Assembly: GCA_044370695.1 (NCBI GenBank)
Contig: JBILVB010000066.1
Location: 1-19,403, forward strand
Length of the DNA: 19,403 nt
DNA from: JBEIFW01 sp044370695
Lineage (GTDB): Bacteria; Actinomycetota; Acidimicrobiia; Acidimicrobiales; Ilumatobacteraceae
Direction of reading: 5' to 3'
Made by a program: the position numbers and the translations under genes. This document shows, piece by piece, positions 1 through 7,076 of this stretch; position 1 is the first letter of the stretch; every line of letters starts with the position of its first letter. The notes below the pieces were generated by a model. It was not told the origin of the DNA, searched no databases, and worked only from the letters and a program-made list of their open reading frames with translations.

Positions 1-1
1 C

Positions 2-655
2 TGGCGGGACGACGCGACCTACACCCCCGAGTTGCTGGCCGCCGACGTGGCCGCCGTCGTCGAGGAGCTGGCGCCGCAGGCGTCCGGCGTGGTCGGGATG
101 TCGCTCGGCGGTCTCACCTCGGTCGTGCTCGCCTCCCGCTGGCCCCATCTGGTGCGCCGGCTCGTCGTCGTCGACGTCACGCCGGGCACGAACCGAGACA
201 AAGCCAAGGCGATCATCGATTTCGTGAACGGTCCCCAGGACTTTCCCGACTTCGAGTCGCTGCTGTCCCGCACCATCGAACACAACCCCACGCGGTCGGT
301 GTCGTCGCTGCGGCGAGGCGTGCTGCACAACGCTCGCCAACTCGACGACGGCACCTGGCGGTGGCGCTACGACCGGCGCGGGCGCGCCCAGCTCCCCGAC
401 GGCGACGGGGTGCCGGCGGCCGCAGCCGATCCGGGTCGGCTGTGGGACGACGTCGCCGCCGTCGCCTGCCCGATGGTGCTCGCCCGCGGCGGGATCTCCC
501 CCGTGGTCGACGATGCCGACGTCGCCGAACTCCTGCGGCGCCGCCCGGGTACCGAGGTCGTCGTCATCGACGGTGCCGGTCACTCGATCCAGGGCGATCG
601 GCCGGTCGAGCTCGCAGCGCTCGTCGAGCGGTTCGTGTTCAGGCGCCCGGCTTGA
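2..655 (+). CDS. alpha/beta hydrolase, 5' end cut by window edge
   Basis: The open frame runs from the first bases of the window to a TGA at 653-655, so the true start lies upstream. Visible features of the alpha/beta hydrolase fold are the nucleophile elbow GMSLGG (catalytic Ser), the following strand RLVVVDVTPG, and near the C-terminus DGAGHSIQ, which supplies the catalytic His. The HG oxyanion motif expected near the N-terminus is outside the window. The middle part resembles actinobacterial hydrolases often labelled as epoxide-hydrolase-like, but the nucleophile here is Ser and not Asp, so an esterase, lactonase or C-C hydrolase is more likely. The substrate cannot be told. Its last 17 bp overlap the convergent membrane-protein gene. 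No signal peptide can be judged because the N-terminus is missing. Confidence 0.85.
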   Translation, partial: WRDDATYTPELLAADVAAVVEELAPQASGVVGMSLGGLTSVVLASRWPHLVRRLVVVDVTPGTNRDKAKAIIDFVNGPQDFPDFESLLSRTIEHNPTRSVSSLRRGVLHNARQLDDGTWRWRYDRRGRAQLPDGDGVPAAAADPGRLWDDVAAVACPMVLARGGISPVVDDADVAELLRRRPGTEVVVIDGAGHSIQGDRPVELAALVERFVFRRPA

Positions 656-1037
656 AGATCATCAGCACGATGCCTGCGGTGTAGAGCAGGTGACTCGCGC
701 CGACGGCGGCGCGCCCCACCCGCACCGGCACGCGGCCGGTCAATGCTCCCCGAACCCCGAACCACTGGACCCCCATCAGCACGACCCAGACGCCCAGGGA
801 GGCGGCGATCCACGGGTCGGTGAGTTCGAACACGTCGTCGGACAGGCCGGTGAGCCCCATGCCGAACACCCACAACAGGACCGTTGCGGGCATCACGACG
901 AAGAGGTGCGCCCGGGCGGCGGCCGTCGCGTCCACGCTGCGCAGCCGGGGCAGCACGAGCAGCGGGCCGAACGCCGCCACGACGGCGAGGAGGTGAAGGA
1001 CCAGGAAGAGGTTGTACAGGTCGGAGCCGATACCCAC
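639..1037 (-). CDS. small integral membrane protein, DUF2269-like
   Basis: This encodes 132 residues with about four hydrophobic segments (near residues 7-28, 45-62, 74-93 and 112-128), short loops and an N-out or N-in topology I cannot settle. The first segment, with YNLFLVLHLLAVVAAFGPLL, resembles the DUF2269 family of predicted inner-membrane proteins, which has no assigned reaction. The family call is from memory of its LH...F/G pattern and is tentative. The GTG start is favoured because a TAGGAT hexamer lies 9 nt upstream, consistent with a leaderless message. The TAG of that hexamer is also the stop codon of the upstream exopolyphosphatase gene. The 3' end overlaps the convergent hydrolase gene by 17 bp, a tail-to-tail overlap. 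Confidence 0.75.
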   Translation of the reverse strand: MGIGSDLYNLFLVLHLLAVVAAFGPLLVLPRLRSVDATAAARAHLFVVMPATVLLWVFGMGLTGLSDDVFELTDPWIAASLGVWVVLMGVQWFGVRGALTGRVPVRVGRAAVGASHLLYTAGIVLMIFKPGA

Positions 1038-1046
1038 GGGTGAGGG

Positions 1047-1052
1047 ATCCTA
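1047..1052 (-). promoter_or_regulatory. candidate -10 box (TAGGAT) of the membrane-protein gene
   Basis: TAGGAT read on the minus strand, 9 nt before the GTG at 1037. Its TAG is the stop codon of ppx. The spacing suggests transcription starting at or very near the start codon. No -35 box is recognisable. Confidence 0.45.
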
Positions 1053-2609
1053 CGGGTGACCGACCTCGACCGACGAGCGGGCGGCCAGGTGGATCCGTCG
1101 ACCGAGGGTGTCTTCGAGCAAGGAGCGACGCTCGCCGGCGGCGTACAGCTCGAGGCTCACGTCGACCGCGCCCGCCGGTGTCACCTCGATGACCAACTCG
1201 CTGCCATCGTCACGAGCAGCAACCCCGGCGATGAGGTTCTCGTGGCTGCGGTCGAGGCCGATCGCAACCCGCAACAGGCCGGCGAGGGTGCGCACCACGC
1301 GCTGGTCCTCGGCGCGAAGGGCGGCGAACTCGGCGTGGGTCGCTTTCGGGGCGCTCTTGCGGTGGTAGCGGGCGATCTGGGCGATCATCTCGATCTCGGC
1401 GTCGGTGAACCCGACGAGCCGGTCGGAGTTCCGGATCACGTAGTACGAGTGGAGGTGGTGCTTCGTGTGGGACACGAACAGGCCCACGTTCGCGAGCAGT
1501 GCACCCGCCTCCAGGTATTCGCGGCAGCCCTCGTCGAGGCCGTGGAGGCCAATGGTTGCGTCGAACAACTGGAGGGCGAGCCGGGCGACCTGCGCGCCGT
1601 GCTCGTGCTCGTCGTCGCAGGATCGGGCGAGCGCCAGCACGCTGTTGCGCGACACCTCCCGGAGATGATGGAGCGTGCCTCCCCGGGTGCGTTGCACGGT
1701 GTCGAGCAGGACGCCCTCGCGCAGCGCGTACTCCGACACGGTCCAGGTGCCGACGCCGAACGCCTCGGCCACCCCTTCGAGGATCAGCGCGCCGGCGAGG
1801 ATGATGTCTGCACGCTTCGGCTCCATCCCCGGTAGGGCCGCCCGCTCGCCCACGGTGCGAGCCCCCGACAGCTGGCGAACGACTGCATCCAGGGCGGCTG
1901 CGTCGAAGCGGAACCCGTTGTAGGTCCGCAACTCGTCCTGGCCGCTCGCCGCACGCGCCAGCCGGGCGATCGCCTCGATCGTCCCCGACGAGCCGATCGC
2001 CACCTCGAAGCCGAGCCGGTGCACCTCGTGCGAGAACGGCACGAGCGCCGAGCGCACGAAGGTTCGGCAGGCCTGCACGGCTGCCGGGTGGAGCCGCTCG
2101 CCGGGGAAGAACCGGTTGGTCAGCCGCACGGCGCCGAGCTTGAAGCTGCGTGCGGTCAGCAGCTCGCCGTGCTCACCCACCATCACCTCGGTGGACCCGC
2201 CGCCGATGTCGCACACGAACGAACGCTTCGTGAACACCGGCAGCGCTTGCAGGACGCCGAGGTGGATGAGGCGCGCCTCTTCGACCCCGGAGATCACCTC
2301 GACCTCGACACCGGCCTCGGCGCGAGCCCGGGCCAGGAATTCGTCGTGGTTCTCCGCCTCACGCACGGCGCTCGTGGCCACGGCGCGCACCGGAGCGTCG
2401 TGGATGTCGGCGATCCGTCGGAACCGGGCGAGCGCGGCGATCCCGCGGTCCATCGCCGCCGGGTCGAGCCGCTTCATGTCGCCCGAGCCGGTGCCGAGCC
2501 GGACCATCTCCTTCTCGGCACCGACCACCTCGAAGTGCCGGTCGTCGACGATCCGCGCGACGACGAGGTGCAACGAGTTGGTGCCGACATCGATGGCGGC
2601 GAGGGTCAC
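1050..2609 (-). CDS. ppx: Ppx/GppA family exopolyphosphatase
   Basis: A 519-residue protein of the sugar-kinase/HSP70/actin (ASKHA) fold that releases terminal phosphate from polyphosphate or hydrolyses pppGpp. The phosphate-1 loop AIDVGTNSLHL is at residues 5-15, the conserved SGVEEARL with the catalytic Glu at 107-114, and the phosphate-2 motif DIGGGSTE at 134-141. Length is close to the long two-part Ppx (E. coli PPX is about 513 residues), not to the short actinobacterial type of about 310. The C-terminal half is the HD-related helical domain, with NVGLFVSH, HLHSYYVIRNSD and RYHRKSAP. The position where an HD-type His-Asp pair would sit reads Ala-Asn, so this domain is probably structural or binds polyphosphate. 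The GTG start at 2609 is supported by the motif beginning at residue 5 and by a TAGCGT box 8 nt upstream. Polyphosphatase versus pppGppase activity cannot be separated from sequence alone. Confidence 0.93.
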   Translation of the reverse strand: MTLAAIDVGTNSLHLVVARIVDDRHFEVVGAEKEMVRLGTGSGDMKRLDPAAMDRGIAALARFRRIADIHDAPVRAVATSAVREAENHDEFLARARAEAGVEVEVISGVEEARLIHLGVLQALPVFTKRSFVCDIGGGSTEVMVGEHGELLTARSFKLGAVRLTNRFFPGERLHPAAVQACRTFVRSALVPFSHEVHRLGFEVAIGSSGTIEAIARLARAASGQDELRTYNGFRFDAAALDAVVRQLSGARTVGERAALPGMEPKRADIILAGALILEGVAEAFGVGTWTVSEYALREGVLLDTVQRTRGGTLHHLREVSRNSVLALARSCDDEHEHGAQVARLALQLFDATIGLHGLDEGCREYLEAGALLANVGLFVSHTKHHLHSYYVIRNSDRLVGFTDAEIEMIAQIARYHRKSAPKATHAEFAALRAEDQRVVRTLAGLLRVAIGLDRSHENLIAGVAARDDGSELVIEVTPAGAVDVSLELYAAGERRSLLEDTLGRRIHLAARSSVEVGHP

Positions 2610-2617
2610 GGGCGCAG

Positions 2618-2623
2618 ACGCTA
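2618..2623 (-). promoter_or_regulatory. candidate -10 box (TAGCGT) of ppx
   Basis: TAGCGT on the minus strand, 8 nt before the GTG start at 2609, in the leaderless arrangement also seen at eight other genes here. No clear -35 box is visible. Confidence 0.5.
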
Positions 2624-2670
2624 CCGGTGCGCTCCGGGGCGTCGGCGGGTCACGGTGGTGCGGCGTGTGA

Positions 2671-2704
2671 CCGGCGCGCGGGCGTCACCGAGCCGGCGCG
2701 CCGG
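2671..2704 (-). terminator. GC-rich hairpin after the metallopeptidase gene, possible terminator
   Basis: Bases 2671-2679 can pair with 2696-2704 in a perfect 9-bp GC-only stem with a 16-nt loop. The distal arm also lies inside a perfect 14-bp palindrome at 2692-2705. On the minus strand the hairpin begins 3 nt after the metallopeptidase stop. There is no T-run behind it, so it is at best a non-canonical terminator of the kind proposed for actinobacteria. GC-rich DNA forms such palindromes by chance. Confidence 0.3.
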
Positions 2705-2707
2705 CGG

Positions 2708-4213
2708 TCAGGCCGCGCAGGCCGACAGCCCGCCGACGACCCCTTTGCGGAACGCCGCGATCCGCTCGAACGGTCCGGCGGCGTCGCCCCGGCGCCCGAC
2801 CTGGGGGCCGAACGTGAGCAGCGTGCGGATCCCCTCGTCGAGGTCGCCCGGCGACAGCGACAGGCTTCCGCCGCCGGCGCGGTTCTCGGGGAGTTGGGCG
2901 ATGGTCGAGCGGGTCCAGGCCCCGACGTAGCAGTCGGCCTGCAACAGCGCTCGTGCGCCCTCGATCGGCAGCCGGCGGGCCTGCTGGGCGGCTTGGGCCC
3001 ACGCGTGGCCGAACAGCAGGCCGATCGCGAAGTCACCCTCCTGGTACGCCTGTCGGAGGAACGAGGGGTCGAAGGCGACCGTGCGCGTGTCGCTGCACCA
3101 CGCGACGGTGCCGGCCGCAGCCGCGGTGCCGCTCGTGCCGTTGCACCGGCTCACCGTCGAGGCTTCCGCCACGGTGTCCGCCAACGCCGTGAAGCCGCTG
3201 CCCTGGGCGATCCAGAACCGGTCGAGGTCGGCGACCATCAACGGCTCCACCTCGTCGAACGGCAGGTTGCCGCCGTTCGCGTAGTCGGCGGCGCTCGTGA
3301 ACGGCAGCGCGAAGGTCGGCGGCAGGCTCTTGGCGTAGGTGACGCAGCGGGCCGCGCCGTTCACGTAGCCGTCCTGGAACGCGCCCACCCGATCGAACCC
3401 GGAACCGTGCGCCCCCTCGGCCTGGGCGGTGACCCCGACCGGGTCGGCGTAGGACAGGAAACCGCCGATCGCGCCCGTGAGCGCCCCGGGTTCGAACGCG
3501 ATGCCGGCCGGCTTGCGCTGGGCGACGCTCGCCAACCAGGCGCCTGCGAAGCAGTCGGCCTGCTGTTCGAGCAGGATCGTCGACCCGTCGACGGCGGCGC
3601 GCGCCTGGATGGCGTGCCCCCACTCGTGGGCCATCACCAGACCGAGCGAGATCGTGCCGTACCGTTTCTGGATCTTCGGGAACAGACCGGTGTCGTCGTA
3701 GGCGATGTAGTCGGCCGAGGACCGGCAGTAGTAGGCGTTGCCGGCGATGTCCCGGTACCGGGGGGCCCGCGTGGTGCCGCACGGGGGTACCTGCACGTCG
3801 GTGGAGGTCACCCGGATCACGCCGCCGGCGAGATCGACGTAGGGCTTGCCGTACAGCGCCGGGAAGGTGGTCGACCAGTAGGTACGGATGTCGTCGATCA
3901 TCCGGTCGAGGTCCGCCTGGTACCCCGTGCCGGTCCGGGCCGCCGTGGTCGTCGTCCTCGGGGCCTGCGTGCCCGCCGTGGTCGTCGACCGATCGGTCGG
4001 CGTGGTGGGTGCCGTGGTCGGTGCCGTGGTCGGCACGGGGCGTGCCGCGGTGCCGGCGGTCGTGGTCGGCGAGGCCGTGTCCGGAGCGTCGGCGACGACG
4101 ACGTCGACGGGCGCGGCGCCACAGGCGCCGAGGACCAGCACTCCGGCGATCAGCGCGGCGAGCGCGTGCGCAAGCCGCCGGCGGGTGCGAGCGGGGAAGG
4201 GGGCGTCGGCCAC
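2708..4213 (-). CDS. lipoprotein zinc metallopeptidase with a duplicated, degenerate second domain
   Basis: From the GTG at 4213 this is a 501-residue secreted lipoprotein. Basic n-region and hydrophobic core are followed by the lipobox LGAC (Cys31), then a Thr/Pro-rich linker of roughly 60 residues. The catalytic domain carries HEWGH (196-200) and EQQADCFAG (Glu216), the zinc-binding layout of the neutral zinc metallopeptidase family (Zn_peptidase, COG2321). A second copy follows: HAWAQ at 403-407 and LLQADCYVGAW around 423-431, with the same 23-residue spacing but the catalytic Glu, second His and third-ligand Glu all replaced. Typical family members have one domain of about 300 residues. 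An in-frame ATG at 4285 would add 24 residues before the signal peptide and is less likely. A GC hairpin follows the stop. The substrate is unknown. It probably acts on the outer face of the membrane. Confidence 0.85.
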   Translation of the reverse strand: MADAPFPARTRRRLAHALAALIAGVLVLGACGAAPVDVVVADAPDTASPTTTAGTAARPVPTTAPTTAPTTPTDRSTTTAGTQAPRTTTTAARTGTGYQADLDRMIDDIRTYWSTTFPALYGKPYVDLAGGVIRVTSTDVQVPPCGTTRAPRYRDIAGNAYYCRSSADYIAYDDTGLFPKIQKRYGTISLGLVMAHEWGHAIQARAAVDGSTILLEQQADCFAGAWLASVAQRKPAGIAFEPGALTGAIGGFLSYADPVGVTAQAEGAHGSGFDRVGAFQDGYVNGAARCVTYAKSLPPTFALPFTSAADYANGGNLPFDEVEPLMVADLDRFWIAQGSGFTALADTVAEASTVSRCNGTSGTAAAAGTVAWCSDTRTVAFDPSFLRQAYQEGDFAIGLLFGHAWAQAAQQARRLPIEGARALLQADCYVGAWTRSTIAQLPENRAGGGSLSLSPGDLDEGIRTLLTFGPQVGRRGDAAGPFERIAAFRKGVVGGLSACAA

Positions 4214-4305
4214 GTCGCCTACAACGCTGCCGATCCTCCCGTCGTTCCCACTGCGAGCCCGATCCCGCCCGGCTGCTAGAACCATTCTCCGTCCATACCG
4301 TCTCC

Positions 4306-4312
4306 GGGGGGA
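4306..4312 (+). promoter_or_regulatory. ribosome binding site for the TTG-started E1-alpha gene
   Basis: A GGGGGGA run ends 3 nt before the TTG at 4316. It is what makes the TTG the preferred start, because no ATG or GTG lies between it and the conserved N-terminal region. A TACCGT at 4296-4301 could be a -10 box but would leave only a very short leader. Confidence 0.45.
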
Positions 4313-4315
4313 ACG

Positions 4316-5296
4316 TTGGCCAACTCGACACCGGATCGCGCCGCACTGCTGCGGATGTTCGAGATCCAGACCCGCATCAAGCTGAACGACGAGCGCTTCC
4401 GCTCGATGCTCATGAGCGGCCAGATCCAGCTCATCTACTACTCGCCCCGCGGCCAGGAGTGCATCAGTGCCGGCTACGCGGCGCACCTGCGCTCCGACGA
4501 CTACGTGATCACGATCTACCGGGGCCTGCACGACCACATTGCGAAGGGGGTGCCGCTCAAGGAGCTGTGGGCCGAGTTCCTCGGCAAGGCCACGGGCACC
4601 TGCAAGGGCAAGGGTGGCCCGATGCACATCACGCATCCGGCCTCGGGGCTCATGGTCACCACCGGGATCGTCGGCGCAGGCATCCCGATCGCCCCCGGGT
4701 TCGGCCTGGCTGCCCAGCTGTCGGGGACCGACCAGGTCACCGTGTGCAACTTCGGCGACGGTGCGTCCAACATCGGCGCGTTCCACGAGGGTCTCAACCT
4801 GGCCGCCGTGTGGAAGCTCCCCGTGGTGTTCGTCTGCCAGAACAACATGTACGGGGAGCACACCCCGTACCGCATGGTGACCGGCGTCGAGTTCATCGGG
4901 GACCGCGGCGCGGCCTACGGCATGCCCGGCGTGACCGTGGACGGCAACGACCCGGTGGCGGTGTTCGAGGTCATGGGCGAAGCGATCGCCCGTGCCCGCG
5001 CCGGCGAGGGCCCGACCCTCGTCGAGGCGCGGACGTACCGGTTCTGGGGTCACCTCATGGGCGACGCCATGGAGTACATGCCCAAGGAGGAGCGCAAGGC
5101 GGCCATGGCGGCCGATCCGGTCCTGCGCTACCGCGGCTGGCTGATCGAGCAGGGTCACGCCACCGAGGACGAGCTCGCCGGTATCGAGTCGTCCACCACC
5201 GCCGAGATCGACGAGGCCGTGCAGTTCGCCCTCGACTCGCCCCAGCCCGAGCTGTCCGAGCTCTACACCGACGTGTACGCGGAGGTCTCGAAGTGA
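4316..5296 (+). CDS. thiamine-diphosphate-dependent dehydrogenase E1 component, alpha subunit
   Basis: A 326-residue E1-alpha of the pyruvate/acetoin/branched-chain 2-oxoacid dehydrogenase type. It binds thiamine diphosphate and, with E1-beta, decarboxylates the substrate and hands the acyl group to a lipoyl E2. The ThDP motif runs from GDGASNIGAFHEG (147-159) to QNN (175-177). YRGLHDHIAKG (68-78) holds the active-site His region and KGKGGPMHI (97-105) is the usual family signature. The phosphorylation-loop region of mitochondrial PDH is replaced by EHTPYRMVTG. Sequence flavour is closest to acetoin or pyruvate dehydrogenase alpha subunits, but substrate cannot be assigned. The TTG start is supported by a purine-rich site just upstream. 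The stop overlaps the beta gene by 4 bp (GTGA), so the two are translationally coupled. Confidence 0.92.
   Translation: MANSTPDRAALLRMFEIQTRIKLNDERFRSMLMSGQIQLIYYSPRGQECISAGYAAHLRSDDYVITIYRGLHDHIAKGVPLKELWAEFLGKATGTCKGKGGPMHITHPASGLMVTTGIVGAGIPIAPGFGLAAQLSGTDQVTVCNFGDGASNIGAFHEGLNLAAVWKLPVVFVCQNNMYGEHTPYRMVTGVEFIGDRGAAYGMPGVTVDGNDPVAVFEVMGEAIARARAGEGPTLVEARTYRFWGHLMGDAMEYMPKEERKAAMAADPVLRYRGWLIEQGHATEDELAGIESSTTAEIDEAVQFALDSPQPELSELYTDVYAEVSK
5281..5285 (+). promoter_or_regulatory. ribosome binding site of the E1-beta gene
   Basis: GGAGG inside the end of the alpha gene, 7 nt before the GTG at 5293. It fixes the beta start within the GTGA overlap. Confidence 0.65.
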
Positions 5297-6288
5297 GCAC
5301 CGACTGGCCCACCCTGCCCTTCGGCATGGCCATCAACCAGGCCCTCGACGTGGCGATGAGCGTCGACGAGAAGGTGTTCCTCCTCGGCGAGGACATCGCG
5401 GAGCCCTCGGGCGGCGTCTACAAGATCACCAAGGGGCTGTCCGACAAGCACGGCACGCACCGGGTCCGAAAGACACCGATCTCCGAGCAGGCGATCGTCG
5501 GGGCGGCGGTCGGCGCCGCGATCTGCGGCTACCGGCCGGTGGCGGAGATCATGATCATGGACTTCCTCGCCGTCTGCCTCGACCAGGTGACCAACCACGC
5601 CGGGAAGATCCGGTACATGTCGGGCGGCCAGACCACCGTGCCGATGGTGATCCGCACCTCCGCCGGTGCCGGTCGGGGATTCGGCGCCCAACACTCGGAG
5701 TTGCTCGAGTCCTGGATCGTCCACACGCCCGGGATCAAGGTGGCGATCCCGTCCACCCCGGCCGATGCGAAGGGGCTGCTGCTGTCGGCGATCTTCGACG
5801 ACGACCCGGTCCTGTTCGTCGAGCAGATGATGTTGTACTGGAACCCGGCCGTCGCCGGCCCGGTGCCCCCGGGTGACGTGCGGATCCCGTTGGGGTTGGC
5901 CGACGTGAAAGCGCCCGGGAGCGACGTCACGCTGCTCACCTACGGTCGCCAGACCCACGACTGCCTCGCCGTGGCCGCAAAGCTCGCCGAGGAAGGCATC
6001 TCGGTCGAGGTGGTCGATCTCCGTTCGCTCGTGCCGCTCGACGAGGCCACGGTCATGGCCTCGGTGGCGAAGACCAAGCGGGCCGTGATCGTCCACGAGG
6101 CCGTCGGCACCTGCGGGTTCGGCGCCGAGCTGTCGAGCCGGATCCACGAAGAGTTGTTCTCGGAGCTGGCCAGGCCGGTGCAGCGGGTGACGGGGAAGAA
6201 CACCCCGGTGCCCTACGCCAGCAACCTCGAGTCGGCGTTCCTGCCGCAGCAGCCCGAGATCGAAGCGGCGATCCGCCGCATCCTCTGA
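5293..6288 (+). CDS. thiamine-diphosphate-dependent dehydrogenase E1 component, beta subunit
   Basis: A 331-residue transketolase-like beta subunit that completes the alpha2-beta2 E1 enzyme. Family features are FLLGEDIAEPSGGVYKIT (29-46), TPISEQAIVG (61-70) with the conserved Glu that activates the ThDP ring, GAQHSELLESW (131-141), and the C-terminal transketolase domain with VTLLTYG, EVVDLRSLVPLD and VHEAVGTCGFGAE. It is complete and of normal length. The GTG start is set by the GGAGG 7 nt upstream and the 4-bp overlap with the alpha gene. No E2 acyltransferase or E3 lipoamide dehydrogenase lies in the window, so the rest of the complex must be encoded elsewhere. The 3' end is only 3 bp from the convergent menH gene, leaving little room for a terminator. 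Confidence 0.93.
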   Translation: MSTDWPTLPFGMAINQALDVAMSVDEKVFLLGEDIAEPSGGVYKITKGLSDKHGTHRVRKTPISEQAIVGAAVGAAICGYRPVAEIMIMDFLAVCLDQVTNHAGKIRYMSGGQTTVPMVIRTSAGAGRGFGAQHSELLESWIVHTPGIKVAIPSTPADAKGLLLSAIFDDDPVLFVEQMMLYWNPAVAGPVPPGDVRIPLGLADVKAPGSDVTLLTYGRQTHDCLAVAAKLAEEGISVEVVDLRSLVPLDEATVMASVAKTKRAVIVHEAVGTCGFGAELSSRIHEELFSELARPVQRVTGKNTPVPYASNLESAFLPQQPEIEAAIRRIL

Positions 6289-6291
6289 CCC

Positions 6292-7056
6292 CTAGCGAGG
6301 TCGGCCCACGGTCGCCAACCACGTCCGCACCGTCCCGAGCACGGCCTCCGGCCGCTCGAGATGGGCGGCGTGGCCGGCGCCGTCGATCTCGGTGAATCGG
6401 GTCGGTCCGGCGAGCCCGGCGACGAGTCGGTGGCCGAGCGCAGTGAACTTCTCGTCGCGTGCGCCGACGAGGATCAGCGCCGGCACCGTGCAGTTAGGGA
6501 GTCGATCCCACAGCGGCTCCTGCGCGCCGGTCCCGGCGAGCCGCAGCGAGGCGGCGAGCCCGGCGGTGGTGTTGCGCAGCCGCTCCGTGCGATCGGCGGG
6601 GTCGTCGGGCAGCCCGGCGAACATCGGTTGGGCGAGCCAGCGGTCGACGAACGCGGCGACGCCGTCCCGTTCGATGCCGGCGGCGAGCTCGTCGTCGGAA
6701 CGTCGGCGCGCCGTTCGCTCCTGCTCGTCGACGATGCCGGCGGTGCCGCCGACGAGCACCATCGCCCGCACCAGCTCGGGACGGTCGCAGGCCAGGCGCA
6801 GCACGTGGCGGGCGCCCATCGAGTAGCCGACGTAGACCCCGCGTCCGCCGACGTCGCCGAGCATCCGGGCCCCGCACTCGACGCTTGCGGCGACCTCCGA
6901 CGAGCCACCGTGACCGGGGAGGTCGACGAGCAGCACCTCGTGGTGCTCTGCGAGCGGGCGGGCCAGCGGGAGCCACGAGCGCGCCGTCTGGGTGAACCCG
7001 TGCGCGAGGACGAGACGGGGTTCACCGGCGCCGAGCCGCTCGACCGAAAGGGTCAT
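6292..7056 (-). CDS. menH: alpha/beta hydrolase, probable SHCHC synthase MenH
   Basis: A 254-residue cytosolic alpha/beta hydrolase with an intact triad: Ser79 in GYSMGAR (77-83), Asp201 in VGARDEKF and His229 in DGAGHAAHLERPE. The oxyanion region is LAHGFTQT (17-24), and DLPGHGGS (45-52) is the usual loop. The elbow GYSMGxR and the HGFxQ motif are typical of MenH, which eliminates pyruvate from SEPHCHC to give SHCHC in menaquinone synthesis. The divergent neighbour is menD, which makes that substrate, and this strengthens the call. The ATG at 7056 is preferred over upstream in-frame codons because homologous sequence begins directly after it. A role as a general esterase is not excluded, since MenH-like hydrolases are often misassigned. 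Confidence 0.8.
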   Translation of the reverse strand: MTLSVERLGAGEPRLVLAHGFTQTARSWLPLARPLAEHHEVLLVDLPGHGGSSEVAASVECGARMLGDVGGRGVYVGYSMGARHVLRLACDRPELVRAMVLVGGTAGIVDEQERTARRRSDDELAAGIERDGVAAFVDRWLAQPMFAGLPDDPADRTERLRNTTAGLAASLRLAGTGAQEPLWDRLPNCTVPALILVGARDEKFTALGHRLVAGLAGPTRFTEIDGAGHAAHLERPEAVLGTVRTWLATVGRPR

Positions 7057-7061
7057 CGCCG

Positions 7062-7067
7062 TAGTGT
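7062..7067 (+). promoter_or_regulatory. candidate -10 box (TAGTGT) of menD
   Basis: TAGTGT lies 9 nt before the menD ATG at 7077. It overlaps, on the other strand, the weaker candidate GACACT (7063-7068), 6 nt before the menH ATG. The gap between the two start codons is only 20 bp. Confidence 0.45.
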
Positions 7068-7076
7068 CGCAGTGCC

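Noticed and set aside
2708..5158. An 816-codon reading of the metallopeptidase extending upstream to 5158.
   Set aside because: The extra N-terminal part lies antisense to the E1-alpha gene and would bury the signal peptide and lipobox. The GTG at 4213 gives a normal lipoprotein start.
4009..5292. An extension of the E1-beta frame back to 4009, suggesting an alpha-beta fusion.
   Set aside because: The upstream part is an out-of-frame reading of E1-alpha and the metallopeptidase. The GTG at 5293 with GGAGG upstream is the natural start.
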